Part shown: positions 45,730-55,799 of the stretch, in pieces | How positions within the stretch are numbered: position 1 is the stretch's first letter | How the letters are laid out: the number at the start of each line of letters is the position of its first letter | Source: Sabethes cyaneus | Taxonomy: Eukaryota > Arthropoda > Insecta > Diptera > Culicidae | Length of the DNA stretch: 64,000 nt | Assembly: GCF_943734655.1 (NCBI RefSeq) | Contig: NC_071355.1 | Location: 222,008,527-222,072,526 of the forward strand | Reading direction: 5' to 3' | The notes under the pieces: model-generated | Database searches by the model: none | Seen by the model: only the letters and a program-made list of their open reading frames with translations | Told to the model about the DNA's origin: nothing | Made by a program: the position numbers and the translations under genes

Positions 45730-46196
45730 GGCCATTACAAATATTTAAAAAAGTTTTTGTCCCACCGGTGTTGGGTTACTGAAGGGGGGGGCGAAAAAAA
45801 ACAAAGAGATTTTTTTAATCGAGCAAAAAAATGGATTTTAGGCATTTTTACTTAAAGCTTAAACGTGAAAGCCAAATCTATTCTTGCTTTTAATAAATAC
45901 GTTGTTATTTCTCATGCAAAAATCTACGAACAAAAAGACAAAAACGAACGAAATTTTTTTTGACCGAGTTTCGGAAATTCCACTGTTTGAACTTCCATTT
46001 CTATTTCGTGCTAGAAGCGTTAACTTAACTCGTACACTCATTTTTCGAGTTTTTCAAGCTGTAGAGCCCACAGACAATTGATTTTATGAAAAAAATATAC
46101 TCATCTCCTACAAAATGATTTTTTTGCCTCACGATTTTTCAAGCCAATTTCCAAAGATGGGGGTGACAAAAACTTTGAAAATGATTTGCAATGGCC
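45730..46196. mobile_element. MITE with GGCCATT...AATGGCC ends
   Basis: GGCCATTACAAATATTTAAA AAAGTTTTTGTC at the left pairs with GACAAAAACTTTGAAAATGA TTTGCAATGGCC at the right. The 467-bp element carries no transposase. Flanks TTAA and TAAA are similar but do not prove a duplication. It lies 0.4 kb upstream of the MADF-BESS gene. Confidence 0.75.
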
Positions 46197-46560
46197 TAAA
46201 TGTTTTGACATTATTCGGAAATGTATGAGTAGAGTTTTACTTCAATTTTATTTTCTGACATAGAAATAACCTGAGAAAATAAATAAATGAATGAAACTTT
46301 AGATTAAATTGTTTGAATTATTTTTGCATTGTTGTACTGGTTGTTAATTAGCGTGAAAGCGTGATGTTCATTCATTCATTACTTTTGGCAACCCTTGTGA
46401 TAACGGTAATAACCGTAATAACGCCTGCAGCTTGCAGGCCATGGTCCTGATGAATGAATTTTACAATTTTACGTTTCGTCCCGTTATGTTTACATATTTA
46501 TTTCAAGCACTTTGACATTTGTACCGTCAACCAGCGTCTGTTTATTTTCCGTACCGTGTA

Positions 46561-46652
46561 ATGTAGGTGCTTGACTGGAGAAGGCAAATCTCCAATCAAT
46601 GGCCGAAAAAATTGCAACTAAATGGACCCCACCCTGCCGGAAGCAAATTTAA
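46561..46652 (+). promoter_or_regulatory. Leader of the MADF-BESS gene with two upstream ATGs
   Basis: Two ATGs precede the main start. A minimal ATGTAG lies at 46,561-46,566. An 18-codon uORF (46,599-46,652; MAEKIATKWTPPCRKQI) overlaps the start codon at 46,622 in another frame. If both are in the mRNA they would lower initiation at the main ATG. The transcription start is unknown. Confidence 0.4.
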
Positions 46653-47497
46653 ACGATCTTCGACTTCGTGCAACGCAAACATTGCAGTTGATCGGACTGG
46701 TTGAAGTAAATCGCTTGCTGTACGACCCCACGGATAAGAATTACACCCGCAAAAGGATAAAATCGGCAGCTTGGAAGGAGATCACTAGTGCGATTCTCGG
46801 CATCAAGCCGGAAGAGGTAACTCGGCTACAGTCACTCCAGATACAACATAAGTGGAAAAGCCTCCGAACCGCGTACGTTCGTCAACGCAAACTTGCCAAC
46901 CCACTGGCACCGTACCGTTATGCTGACTTGATGAGTTTTCTGGATCCGTTCATTCGGCGGGAGGAATCTGCCGATTTAGTTCTAGAACCGAGCCAGTTCA
47001 CTGCTCCATTTGAAATAGATCTTAGTGGCGATGTCGGAACGGAGATTGGACCAGTATGTAAGAAGCACTTGGTACATATTATGTTAAAAAAAAGTTGTTC
47101 TAATTCAGTCGTCATTTTGTTTTATTTCCGGCCAGCAATGGAGAGTCAGTGCATGGACTTTTTCGATCCCATTGAGGAGGACTTCACTTGTGACATCCAG
47201 ATGCTGCCAAAGCCGCAGATTGTCGATGCCCTTCCCACTGCACCGCCGTCCTCGTCGGCTGTATCGACGGTTTCGGAAGCCAACGAGAGTACAACCACTT
47301 ACGCCGGTAACAACAATGCCCCGGAAGCGTCAGTCAGTAGCCAAATCGTCATAGACGAACTGGAGGTATTTTTCTCCCAAATGTCACGCACGGTTCGTAA
47401 GTTTTCGGCCCGTAAAATAATCGAACTAAAGATGCAGATCTTTAACTTGGTATCGCAGGCCGAGTTGGACGAGCTGGATGCCGCCGCTAGGCGTTAG
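46622..47497 (+). CDS. MADF-BESS domain transcription factor (Adf-1-like)
   Basis: The ATG has an in-frame TAA immediately upstream. Residues about 20-108 form a MADF domain (Myb/SANT-like DNA-binding): LIGLVEVNRLLYDPTDKNYT, SAAWKEITSAILGI and HKWKSLRTAYVRQRK, with the characteristic L(Y)D..Y, aW..I and KWK.LR..Y positions, ending ADLMSFLDPFI. The C-terminal 45 residues (DELEVFFSQMSRTVRKFSAR KIIELKMQIFNLV) form a BESS protein-interaction motif. The Ser/Thr-rich linker is low complexity. A 78-nt interval, 47,058-47,135, has a GTAAGA donor and a pyrimidine-rich TTTTATTTCCGGCCAG acceptor. Its removal keeps the frame (291 to 265 residues) and deletes a non-conserved CysLys/Ile-rich stretch. MADF-BESS proteins are expanded in insects and act as sequence-specific regulators; the target is unknown. 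Confidence 0.85.
   Translation: MDPTLPEANLNDLRLRATQTLQLIGLVEVNRLLYDPTDKNYTRKRIKSAAWKEITSAILGIKPEEVTRLQSLQIQHKWKSLRTAYVRQRKLANPLAPYRYADLMSFLDPFIRREESADLVLEPSQFTAPFEIDLSGDVGTEIGPVCKKHLVHIMLKKSCSNSVVILFYFRPAMESQCMDFFDPIEEDFTCDIQMLPKPQIVDALPTAPPSSSAVSTVSEANESTTTYAGNNNAPEASVSSQIVIDELEVFFSQMSRTVRKFSARKIIELKMQIFNLVSQAELDELDAAARR
47058..47135 (+). other. Probable in-frame intron of the MADF-BESS gene
   Basis: AT|GTAAGA donor and TTTTGTTTTATTTCCGGCCAG-type acceptor with a T-rich tract define a typical short insect intron of 78 nt. Splicing joins T + CA (Ser) and continues MESQCMDFFDP. The interval is T/A-rich and codes for residues unlike the flanks. Confidence 0.8.
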
Positions 47498-47697
47498 TGT
47501 TACGTACTTACAGGAATCTTCTCAGCCAAGGCTGGCCCACTGTTTGTGTACCGATTTTACTCATTTAATTGTACCTACTCGGCTGAGAATAATTTGAAAA
47601 AGTTTAGTTAGCGACTTTCATAGAGCTTCTTATGAAGCTCTATAAGTGTCCTGTTTATAACTTTTGCAAATTTAGCTTGCCTGACGTGGTACAGTCA

Positions 47698-47703
47698 AAT
47701 AAA
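47698..47703 (+). terminator. Poly(A) signal AATAAA of the MADF-BESS gene
   Basis: AATAAA followed by an A-rich stretch 200 nt after the stop codon at 47,497, and 12 bp before the TA that flanks the next MITE. Confidence 0.6.
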
Positions 47704-47715
47704 AAAAGTTACGTA

Positions 47716-48318
47716 CCGTGAAAGCACCAGTCACCGCGCACTTGGTGATATTTTCATCAATTTCATCAAATTGAGATCAAAACTCTCAATTCTATGCATA
47801 CATTTCTATTGTCACAACAAAACGACATGCATTCATTTGAGTTTATCAATCAGGGATGGTTAGATCACTTTGACTCAATTTTGATTCATTTGACAGTACC
47901 GTCTCAGCCGAGGCAGAGATGACAATGTTATGTATGGGACATTTATAGAGCTAGTTCTAATCTACAATTTTTTTTAACAAAGTTTTGCTGTATCGTTTGT
48001 AGTTACGTTGCTACAACGCTAGTAACTCATCAGTGACTAAATGAACGTTCGTTTAGTCACTAACAAGATATTAGCATTGTAGCGTCATAACTACAAAAGA
48101 TACAGCAAAACTTTATTCAGCAAAATAACCTGTTCTACAAATGTATCATATATAACTTTGTCATATTTGGCCCCGTTAAGACGTTACTGTCAAATGAATC
48201 AAAATTGAGTCAAAGTGATCGAACCATCTCTGGTATGAATCTCAATTTGTAAATATCGATGAAAATAACACCTAGTGCGCGGCGACTTAAACATGCGCGG
48301 CGACTGGTATAATCACGG
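47716..48318. mobile_element. Large palindromic MITE (possibly nested), TA flanks
   Basis: The left end CCGTGAAAGCACCAGTCACC GCGCA pairs with the complement of the right end, which has TGCGCGGCGACTGG ... TCACGG. TA is present at 47,714-47,715 and 48,319-48,320. The arms stay complementary nearly to the centre at 48,046 (GAACGTTC). An inner pair, CAGGGATGGTTAGATCACTT (47,853) and GATCGAACCATCTCTGG (to 48,233), looks like the end of a second element. Its arm is also found alone at 53,138-53,342. The right end has a duplicated GCGCGGCGACT. Confidence 0.85.
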
Positions 48319-50308
48319 TATAATCAGAGCATAAAGAGTAGGACAGCTATGCTTTTCAGAATTTAGAGAAAATTAGTGAAGAACGGTAGAGGAATCCAAC
48401 AGAACTAGTCAACCCGTACCTCAGTGATATTATTTACTATATTCGGTTTTAATCCAATTTTAGAAGAATTTAATTTATTATTTATTTATCTGCTTAGTTT
48501 AATTTTATTTATTTTAAATAAATTATTCGTAAGTGAAAAACATTCCAGTGATATAAATTATCAAATGCTCATTTTACTTCCTATTTACAACTTTTTGCAT
48601 ACTGAAATTCACCGAATATAATAGCATTCATAAGAGGCAGTGCCAACAATATAAAAAAACATACATTTATGTAATGAATTATTCTAGTCTTACGAAAATT
48701 CCGTTTTACACGAAGGTATACTCAACTTTAATGAAGTAATTGTGCACCGGAAAGGTTTTTATCCAACATAACGAAATACATGTAATTTTCAACAATTCTC
48801 AGTATGTTAGGATTTATTTGTTGTATGTATGTATGTATGGATAGCCACCATCACCTCAAGGGTTTCCCATTGTATGCAAGTAGAATTACTGCAGAATCGA
48901 ATTTATCTACCTAGCTACTTTCATGTCAATGCTGTTCGTGAAGGACCAAAAGGGGTTGGGTGGATCTATAAGCAATGTCGCTTATACGATTCCACGGGAT
49001 ATAAGACACTCCTTCCAGCATAGACTTCCGGTTTCTAGATACATAACTTCGCCGTGCAAACTTATCTTGCGTGATGATTTGTGTGCTAGGAGGGCGCGTC
49101 AAAATCCTCTCCGACCTTATATGACTTGGGCTGGTTACCACATCCCTCATCCAGTCTTCGATTCATTCGATACCCTGATGCTCCTTCCCCTTTACGATAT
49201 GTGTTACATGAATATACATTATATGAAGATATATGGACTAAAATAGAACAATCTCACCAGCGGTCCTTCGAATGGAATAGAGTTGCATCATTTGAGTTTA
49301 CATGAGTACTTCCATTATTAATTTAGTTTTTTCTTCTGGTATCCATGGGCATTGTTTAAACTTTCTTCGGCCCGAGTTTTCACTGTACAGCAGGTGCGTG
49401 CTTCATGAGCTAAAGCGAAACATATAATTAAAATAACTTATGTTAAGCTTACCTACTAATAAGGTCGTGTGGCTCAGCCGTCATCCAAACCCGCAGTTTT
49501 GAGATCAGGCAACCGGGAACCACCCAACATCGCACCTCCTAGCTTTAGCTTGGCTACTCAATAGAGCATTACCGGCTAAGGCCACGTGGAGGCGCTAAGT
49601 AGGGGCTTGGGATGGCTGGAGCTATGTTGGACGCTTCCTCATTTGCCTTCCCCATTTCATACCCAGTATGTTAGGATTTATTTGTTTCTCACAAACCCCA
49701 TACTTCTTTTCAAAAAATGTTTGTCAGAGCATCCAGACGTTCATGTGACGGCACGTATAACGTCATGATTTATGTGTGCTGTGTTATCCTTCATGTGACC
49801 TTCATGTGAGGGTACGTATGACGTTATGATTTGAGTGTGCTGTAACATCCACACACTGCACGGTGGTACGGATTTAGCGGACATTAGCATTTTGGCAAAA
49901 AAAGTGTAATTTTTCAAGGGTGGTGTCTTCGTAGAAGTTTAATAATAAAATATAGCGCATCTTTTTGCACTATTAAGGTGACCATGAATTCACCTATTAG
50001 GGTGATACAAACTTTTGTTTTTTAAAAATATTTTTCAAAAAAAAAATTCCTTCAAAAAGTTGCAGAACATACTAAAATAAGCAACTTTGCTGAATATAGT
50101 AACTATCTATATCTTACCGGTTGCGAAATATAATGATGTGTTAAAAAAGAGTTCTACAAAGTTATTCAGTGTGCTAAAAATACACACTGACCAGTTAGTA
50201 AGTAAAGTAGAAGATCAGAAATTCAGAAGTAGAACGAATTGGTTGGTTGGTAATTGGTGTTTAACGGCGGCTTTTAGCAATCCAATTTCACGCTCAAACT
50301 CTTGAAGA
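48319..50308. other. AT-rich sequence with a small tandem duplication
   Basis: A TATG run lies at 48,823-48,839. At 49,738-49,852 a unit of about 60 bp (TTCATGTGACGGCACGTATA ACGTCATGATTT..GTGTGCTGT) occurs twice in tandem, with changes. CAGTATGTTAGGATTTATTT G recurs at 48,800 and 49,664. No gene was recognised. Confidence 0.5.
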
Positions 50309-50602
50309 TCAGATGCTGGGTGGTGACAGTTTCCATTTCGCTTTCTTCTGTAACAGAATCGCCAGTTGATCAAAGACTGCTCTCACGCGTTCATTTAGTC
50401 GGCTAGTCGTCTTTACACAGATGTCATACGAACAGTCCACGAATAAGCAGAAGTTTGGATATCCTTCCAACACAGACAGGATTAGTGATAAGTAAATTAC
50501 TCGTTGGGACACCAACGTTTCGCATGGATAAACATTAAATGATTTTTTCTTTATTTTTCGCTTTATTCCGCTTGATTTCAACATTATTTCTTCTGGGTTC
50601 AT
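50309..50602 (-). CDS. Unrecognised 97-codon open frame with a CAA-repeat leader
   Basis: On the minus strand an ATG in good context (A at -3) follows a (CAA)n leader (50,606-50,630). It opens MNPEEIMLKSSGIKRKIKKK and SFNVYPCETLVSQRVIYLSL, then continues to KWKLSPPSI and TGA. The first 20 residues are basic, and a hydrophobic region follows. Codon use looks plausible for a gene, but I know no family and see no splice sites. Function is unknown, and it may be chance. Confidence 0.25.
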   Translation of the reverse strand: MNPEEIMLKSSGIKRKIKKKSFNVYPCETLVSQRVIYLSLILSVLEGYPNFCLFVDCSYDICVKTTSRLNERVRAVFDQLAILLQKKAKWKLSPPSI

Positions 50603-50630
50603 TGTGTTGTTGTTGTTGTTGTTGTTCTAC

Positions 50631-52635
50631 GAGCACATGGTTGTGAAACTTCCAGGAAGTCGGCATTTTAGACTTCCACTATGCATGTAGCCTTACATTC
50701 AGCGACAGTTTGGTTTTTTCTTCTCGATCAAAACATTCAATAAATAGGATTGATTTTGCTGCTGTTATTTTCTTTTTGTTTTTCTTCTTCAGTAAGCATA
50801 TCGTACTTCGTGCGTGTGTGTGATGTTTAGAGATGAAAATTTGGTTGTTTATATTTTTCAACTTGTTTTTTTGTGTTTATCGTCTATCATATTTTGCATG
50901 TTTCACGCATGAAAGAATTTCGATGCTGTTGATTGAGAGCATATTTTGTTTGGTGTTTGAATAAATAAATTTTGTAACTGTTTTTAATGCTTTGCAAAAT
51001 ACAGGTTTTATTCATAGCGATGATATAGCATTCTCAAACCGTTAACTAGGTACTATATGCAGTATAAACACTTTTTTACATTTTAAAACCATAAGGATCT
51101 GTTTGAATATAGGATAAGCTAAGCTCGGAACAAATTTTGGAATGCTATCTACCGGATGGGAGGCAAAGAAAACCGTGCGCGGGCCATGGATCATGGATAG
51201 AGACTTTCAGTTGTGCAGGGATAGTAGTGAGGACAACTTTTTTTTGCTTGAGCATTCGAACATTTTCCTTACTTTTACTACCGTTTGCTTGTTTGACAAA
51301 CATACACGAGACTATACCGTTTAATAAGTTATATCTTTTCTGCATTTAAAATCCTCACGATTTTGAGTTTTTTTTTGTTTCCTATTAAATATTACCTACT
51401 CTCAGCTACAGAGCTTTACCTTCTGATAAGTTTTAAAAACATGTCTTTCAACTTGGCAATCGTTTTTTTTATATGGATATCTGTTTGGTTTCGTTTCTAT
51501 CAATTTATGATTTTGTTTCGCTATAAATATAGTGTTTTACTTGCTAAAACTGATGTCATTCAGAGAGAGAAAGAGGTGAGGGTTGGAAGAAAAAAGTGAA
51601 AAGGAACTGGACGAGCAAGACAAGGTGGTAATTTGTGGCGGGCTTAGGGCTTGGAAAAAATCTAATTTAAAACACGAGCCGTTTGGTTCCTCCGTTTAAA
51701 TCATGTCTATTAACTGCAAGTCTTTTGTATTGCTACGGAATTTATATTGCAATTTAAAATCTAATGATAAGTGTCACAAAAACGGTTTGCCTTAGTAGGA
51801 GGTTTTAAGTCTTTTAAAATACGTAATAATATTGAATCTAATATTTTCGTGTGAGGTTTGTTTATGATTTACTTTTCTTTTTACTTCATAATGAGAACGA
51901 TACTTATCCAAATGCAAAATTTAATATGTATTGGTTGCTGCTTGCGTTTGCTGATTTTTACATGGTAATATTACAAATTTTATTTGCTGCTTGATGAATG
52001 AAATGTTAATATGGCAATTTTATTTTTGTTTCAGACTAACTAGAGAAATCGAAGTATCAAAATTATTGATTTACTTTAATAGATTGTGTATTAGATATAG
52101 CGTACATGTGTTTTATTGTTTCGTTATACGAGAGTACAAAACTTGTCATATATAGAAAATTGATCCTCCGACGATGAATCAGAAACAACAGTATCGTTTC
52201 CTGTATGTAAATGGTAACGTTCAAATGAGTACCGTTTGTAATGATTCGGTGGCAGAATTCTCACCATATAGGCAATTTTTTTACTAGTAAGCTTCAGCTT
52301 CACAAATTTAGAAGCACTTTTTGAACAAACAAAAAAAGCAAAATCTAGTTTGAAATGACAACTTCTTGAAAACTGTTAGCATAGCTGCAAAAGGCTTGTT
52401 TAATTTCATCATTTAGTTGGTTTTTAAGATTTTACATAAAATAAAGTTGTATATATTACCAGGCCTTAGAAAAACAATCATAAACGTTAAAATAAATATA
52501 ACCTTTTGGAGCATTCGAACTTCATTCGTTTTATTTGCCGTTTAATTCACAAAGTGTGTGATTGAAACTTGCAACAAAAGTTTTTGGCATTCTGTGTTAC
52601 GCTGTCAAGAATAGAGACGCACACAGCGACATTCT
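50631..52635. other. AT-rich sequence with no recognised gene
   Basis: T-rich on the plus strand. A minus-strand gene's long 3' UTR or intergenic DNA are both possible. No element was identified. Confidence 0.35.
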
Positions 52636-52762
52636 CACCGCTATTCTGTATTTCGAACGAATTGGTATTTCGAACGAAATTTCCGCCAGCGAATGGGCAA
52701 AACATTTCGTTCGAAACAAGTCGAATGAAATAAAGATTCGTTCGAAATACAGAATAGGGGTG
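52636..52762. mobile_element. MITE with CACC...GGTG ends and TCT target duplication
   Basis: The termini CACCGCTATTCTGTATTTCG AACGAAT and ATTCGTTCGAAATACAGAAT AGGGGTG are inverted repeats of 27 bp with two changes. TCT flanks both ends (52,633-52,635 and 52,763-52,765). The ends are related to the element at 41,819-42,019. Confidence 0.85.
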
Positions 52763-52829
52763 TCTGCCTTGCCGTAAACTTTGCACTCGCTATTGTGTTG
52801 CTGGGAAGAAATTTTGGATCGGGTGAGAC

Positions 52830-53137
52830 CTTGCTAATTTCGTCTCAGTGAACAACAGTAGCAGATCCGTCCACGACAGAAACTGAAAAGCCAAGCAACC
52901 ATTAAACATTTATGGTTTACCCAAAAGAATTTTACAATTTTAGTTACGCATGTCAGCCATGTTAGTTGTAAAACCATGGTAGAGACACATCCAATTTAAC
53001 TGATATGCTGTGGTCTTACAAATAGAAATCAAGCTTAAACCAGCAGAGATACCAGAGATAGAGAGCTTAGGCAGCAGAATTCCGTGGTCGATACGATCAA
53101 ATGCTGCCTTTAAGTCAGTGTAAATTTCATTCGGGCA
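52830..53137 (-). mobile_element. Jockey/CR1-type RT fragment
   Basis: The minus strand begins EIYTDLKAAFDRIDHGILLP KLSISGISAG, the Y.D...AFD..H..L..KL block that carries the first catalytic Asp of LINE reverse transcriptases. It degenerates quickly toward 52,830. No other RT block is visible. Confidence 0.7.
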
Positions 53138-53342
53138 GGGATGGTTCGATCACTTCGACTCGACGAATATTCATTTGACAGTACCGTCTCAGCCGAGCAA
53201 AATTTGACAAAGTTATGTAAGAAACATTTGTAGAACTAGTTATTATCTACAATTTTGCTAAATGAAGTTTTGCTGTATCTTTTGTAGTTACGGTGCTACA
53301 ATGCTAGTACCTCATTAGTAACTAAGTGAACGTTAATTTAGG
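53138..53342 (+). mobile_element. Single arm of the 47.85-48.23 kb palindromic MITE
   Basis: CAGGGATGGTTCGATCACTT, CATTTGACAGTACCGTCTCA, TTTTGCTGTATCTTTTGTAG and CTAAGTGAACGTT match the left half of the inner element near 47,853-48,047 and stop at its centre of symmetry. Confidence 0.85.
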
Positions 53343-53754
53343 TTGCATCTGACTGGATACGTAGTCAGAATGCCTTGCAAAAGAGCAGCCAAAACTAGAA
53401 TCAGCATAAATGTGCATAACATAACAGTCAAGCAACTACGCTCAATGCTTTGTTCATACTGCCAGTTCCACCCCGGAGCGAAGAAGTTGGAAAACGTGAT
53501 GTAGCCGATCCGGTATTCACAAGATTTTCTTTCTTGCGGAGAGAGGCGAAAGTGTAGAACAGAAGCCTGGTTTCGACCGCTCGACAGTGCTGTGCGACCG
53601 AAAAATGCATCAAAAACAGAAGAGGAAGACCGAGAGCAACATGGCCTCATCGCTCTGCGCCTTGGGTCGGGAGGTCGGAGCAGTCGGCTAAATGGTGAAG
53701 CAGAACTTGGCCAAAATAGATATATTTATGCGGAAGGGCCAATCGAAGCCGGCC

Positions 53755-53880
53755 GTCAGTATTATCGTTGCACTAGCCCTGTAATTGTCCTGTACTCTAA
53801 TAACTGGCTGCGAAGTCTGTCGAGAAAAAAGGGAAATGTCTAAAGATGGTTATATCTAAGGCTTTGCTTTTGGTATATTT
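53755..53880 (+). mobile_element. tRNA-derived SINE, copy 7 (body and tail)
   Basis: TATCGTTGCACTAGCCCTGT, CTCTAATAACTGGCTGCGAA and the tail TAAGGCTTTGCTTTTGG are present. It is the second subfamily, without the tRNA head. It lies 1 kb past the 3' end of the DENND1-like coding sequence. Confidence 0.8.
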
Positions 53881-54524
53881 TCGTGGCTGACGATCAGCGA
53901 GAAGAGAATGTCCAAGACGTTGTTGTTTTCTTCGAGGCTAGCGATGAACGGGGAGATATAAGGTTTATCAGGATGGAAAATCCTTTTACAATGGCACAAT
54001 TATGCGATATTTCTGCTATACCGATCGAACCACTACAAGCCGTTCACATTCGATACTTAATTTGAACCGAAGATCGAAACTGAAATAGAGTGGCACCTCT
54101 ATTTAACCGATTAAGATGTGTCATGTATACCGAGTTTGCTCATTCACAATATGCTTTCGATTCTTTTTTTTTTCCTTTCTTCTCTCTTAATATCTGCTTT
54201 TAAAAAGTTACTCAACAACGTTATCAACACTAGAGTCCAATAATGTCTATATATAAGTTTCAATTTCTTTTAAAAATTTGCCTTTTTACCTTCTTTTTTT
54301 TTGCTAACTTCATAAATATGTATCTGTTATCTTTTAGTTTCTATTCGTCTGTTCTCAACATTGCTTCTCTAAACAAACACGAACCGTTATTTGCGCTCTG
54401 CTAATATCCGTTAAAATCTTTCTACGGTTCATTCCGATCACTATTTACTGTATGATTAGAACACGTGACAAGCATTTTTATTTCTGTATTTCTGCTTAAA
54501 ACTAAACGTTTAGTTTGGTAGTCA

Positions 54525-54530
54525 TTTATT
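54525..54530 (-). terminator. Candidate poly(A) signal for the DENND1-like gene
   Basis: AATAAA on the minus strand, about 345 nt past the stop codon. A second candidate lies at 54,482-54,477. The 3' UTR may extend further; there is no cleavage-site evidence. Confidence 0.3.
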
Positions 54531-54872
54531 CAAAAAGAAAAAAATGTATAATAGCCTTCTTCTGCCAGCGAAGGTGATTATCCCGGCAGATGCTGTACAA
54601 TTTTTCCTCTGTTCCTACATACAGTACTATGTATTGTTCCAATCCGATATAAATTACTAACCGTCTACATTCTAGATAAATTATTTAACAACTTAACCTG
54701 TTTTCGTTTAGCATACTTGGGAAATGGAGAAAAATCACACCATAGGAAAAAAAAACAAACAAAAGAAAACAAATAACCGTCATAACAAAAAAGAACACTG
54801 CAGTTGTTGACCTTTAGCACGACAAACTAAACGCTGAAGAAAATACTATCCCTTAGAGCTGGGCGAAACCAA

Positions 54873-55799
54873 TCAGTCAAAGGTGGTCCAATTGTTGAAC
54901 GCTCTGGTACTGCCGCCGGCGCCGCTGCCGCCGGTGCTAGCGCTACTACTGCTGGTATTGCTGGCGCGACCATTAACGAAGTTGTTTACAGTGCCTAACT
55001 TATTGAATCCACTATTACTGCTATTGTTGCTACTACTAATACTACTATGATGACTACTACCGTTAGTGTTTACGTTTCCCTGTTGTTGATGATGAACTGC
55101 CGAGTTGCTGAGAAGACTTGCCATGTGATGTTGTTGTTTCCGTTGTGGTTTCTCTTTGCCGTTACTAGCGCTATCTAGGAGCGAGCCGAACCTATCTAGA
55201 CCGTAGTTTCGTAGCAGTTCGAAATCGTCTTGTGCGCTATTATTGGTGATGAGCTTAGTGGAACCGCTACCAGCAGGACCAGTCCGTGCCGTGGTGGTGA
55301 AATTTCCCTGCGATAGTGAGTGCTGATGGTGTGCGTGGTGATAGTTTTGCGGCGCTAGGGTGTTGACATTGAACGATGAGGATAACGGTGACGACGTTGC
55401 CGATTTGGTGGTACCGTGAAGATGCGTTGGTGTAAAGTAAGGATAAATGGGATTATCGAAACCGAGACCGCCAGCCGGGGCCGGGGCCGGGATCGGTGGG
55501 GAACGGCCGAAAGCCGTAACCGTAACGGGTGCGGTTAGTCCACGGGAATTTAGTACTGCTGCGCCGGCTGCCGGCATTGGCTTAGCGTTATCGTTTAGCG
55601 GATCGAAATCTTCTAGCTCAAAGCTTGAATTTGTGGTGTCCAGGTTGATCAGGTCTGTGGTGGATGTCTGGTCTGGTTCTGTGTTGCCGAACGGAGACGG
55701 GGGCTTGATGGGAAGGGCTCCCGTTCTGGGCACAGGGGATATGGATGATGTAGTAGCGGTAGTGACAAGAGCGTTAGCGTCAGCCACATCGTTGTTAGA
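54873..55799 (-). CDS. DENND1: DENND1-like terminal exon with clathrin box and FxNPxY
   Basis: Begins SNNDVADANALV after acceptor CCGTATCATTGCAG and ends FNNWTTFD-stop. Motifs in order: LINLD (55,638-55,652), a canonical clathrin box LPhixPhi[DE]; FELEDFDPLND, an acidic FDP cluster; and FDNPIY (55,443-55,460), the FxNPxY endocytosis/PTB-binding signal. Long Ser, Asn, His and Gln-rich tracts follow. The remainder is disordered. Together these support a clathrin/AP-2-associated protein. The opposite strand is open over 55,447-55,911, but that is a shadow. Confidence 0.75.
   Translation of the reverse strand, partial: SNNDVADANALVTTATTSSISPVPRTGALPIKPPSPFGNTEPDQTSTTDLINLDTTNSSFELEDFDPLNDNAKPMPAAGAAVLNSRGLTAPVTVTAFGRSPPIPAPAPAGGLGFDNPIYPYFTPTHLHGTTKSATSSPLSSSFNVNTLAPQNYHHAHHQHSLSQGNFTTTARTGPAGSGSTKLITNNSAQDDFELLRNYGLDRFGSLLDSASNGKEKPQRKQQHHMASLLSNSAVHHQQQGNVNTNGSSHHSSISSSNNSSNSGFNKLGTVNNFVNGRASNTSSSSASTGGSGAGGSTRAFNNWTTFD

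Noticed and set aside
49463..49580. tRNA gene or SINE head (GTGGCTCAGCCGTCATCC)
   Set aside because: An A-box-like start is present, but there is no B box (GTTCGAATC) and no cloverleaf could be drawn.
53345..53755. Gene fragment on either strand (105-codon minus frame)
   Set aside because: It lies between a MITE arm and a SINE. The readings on both strands have stops and no known motif, so it is probably an unrecognised element.
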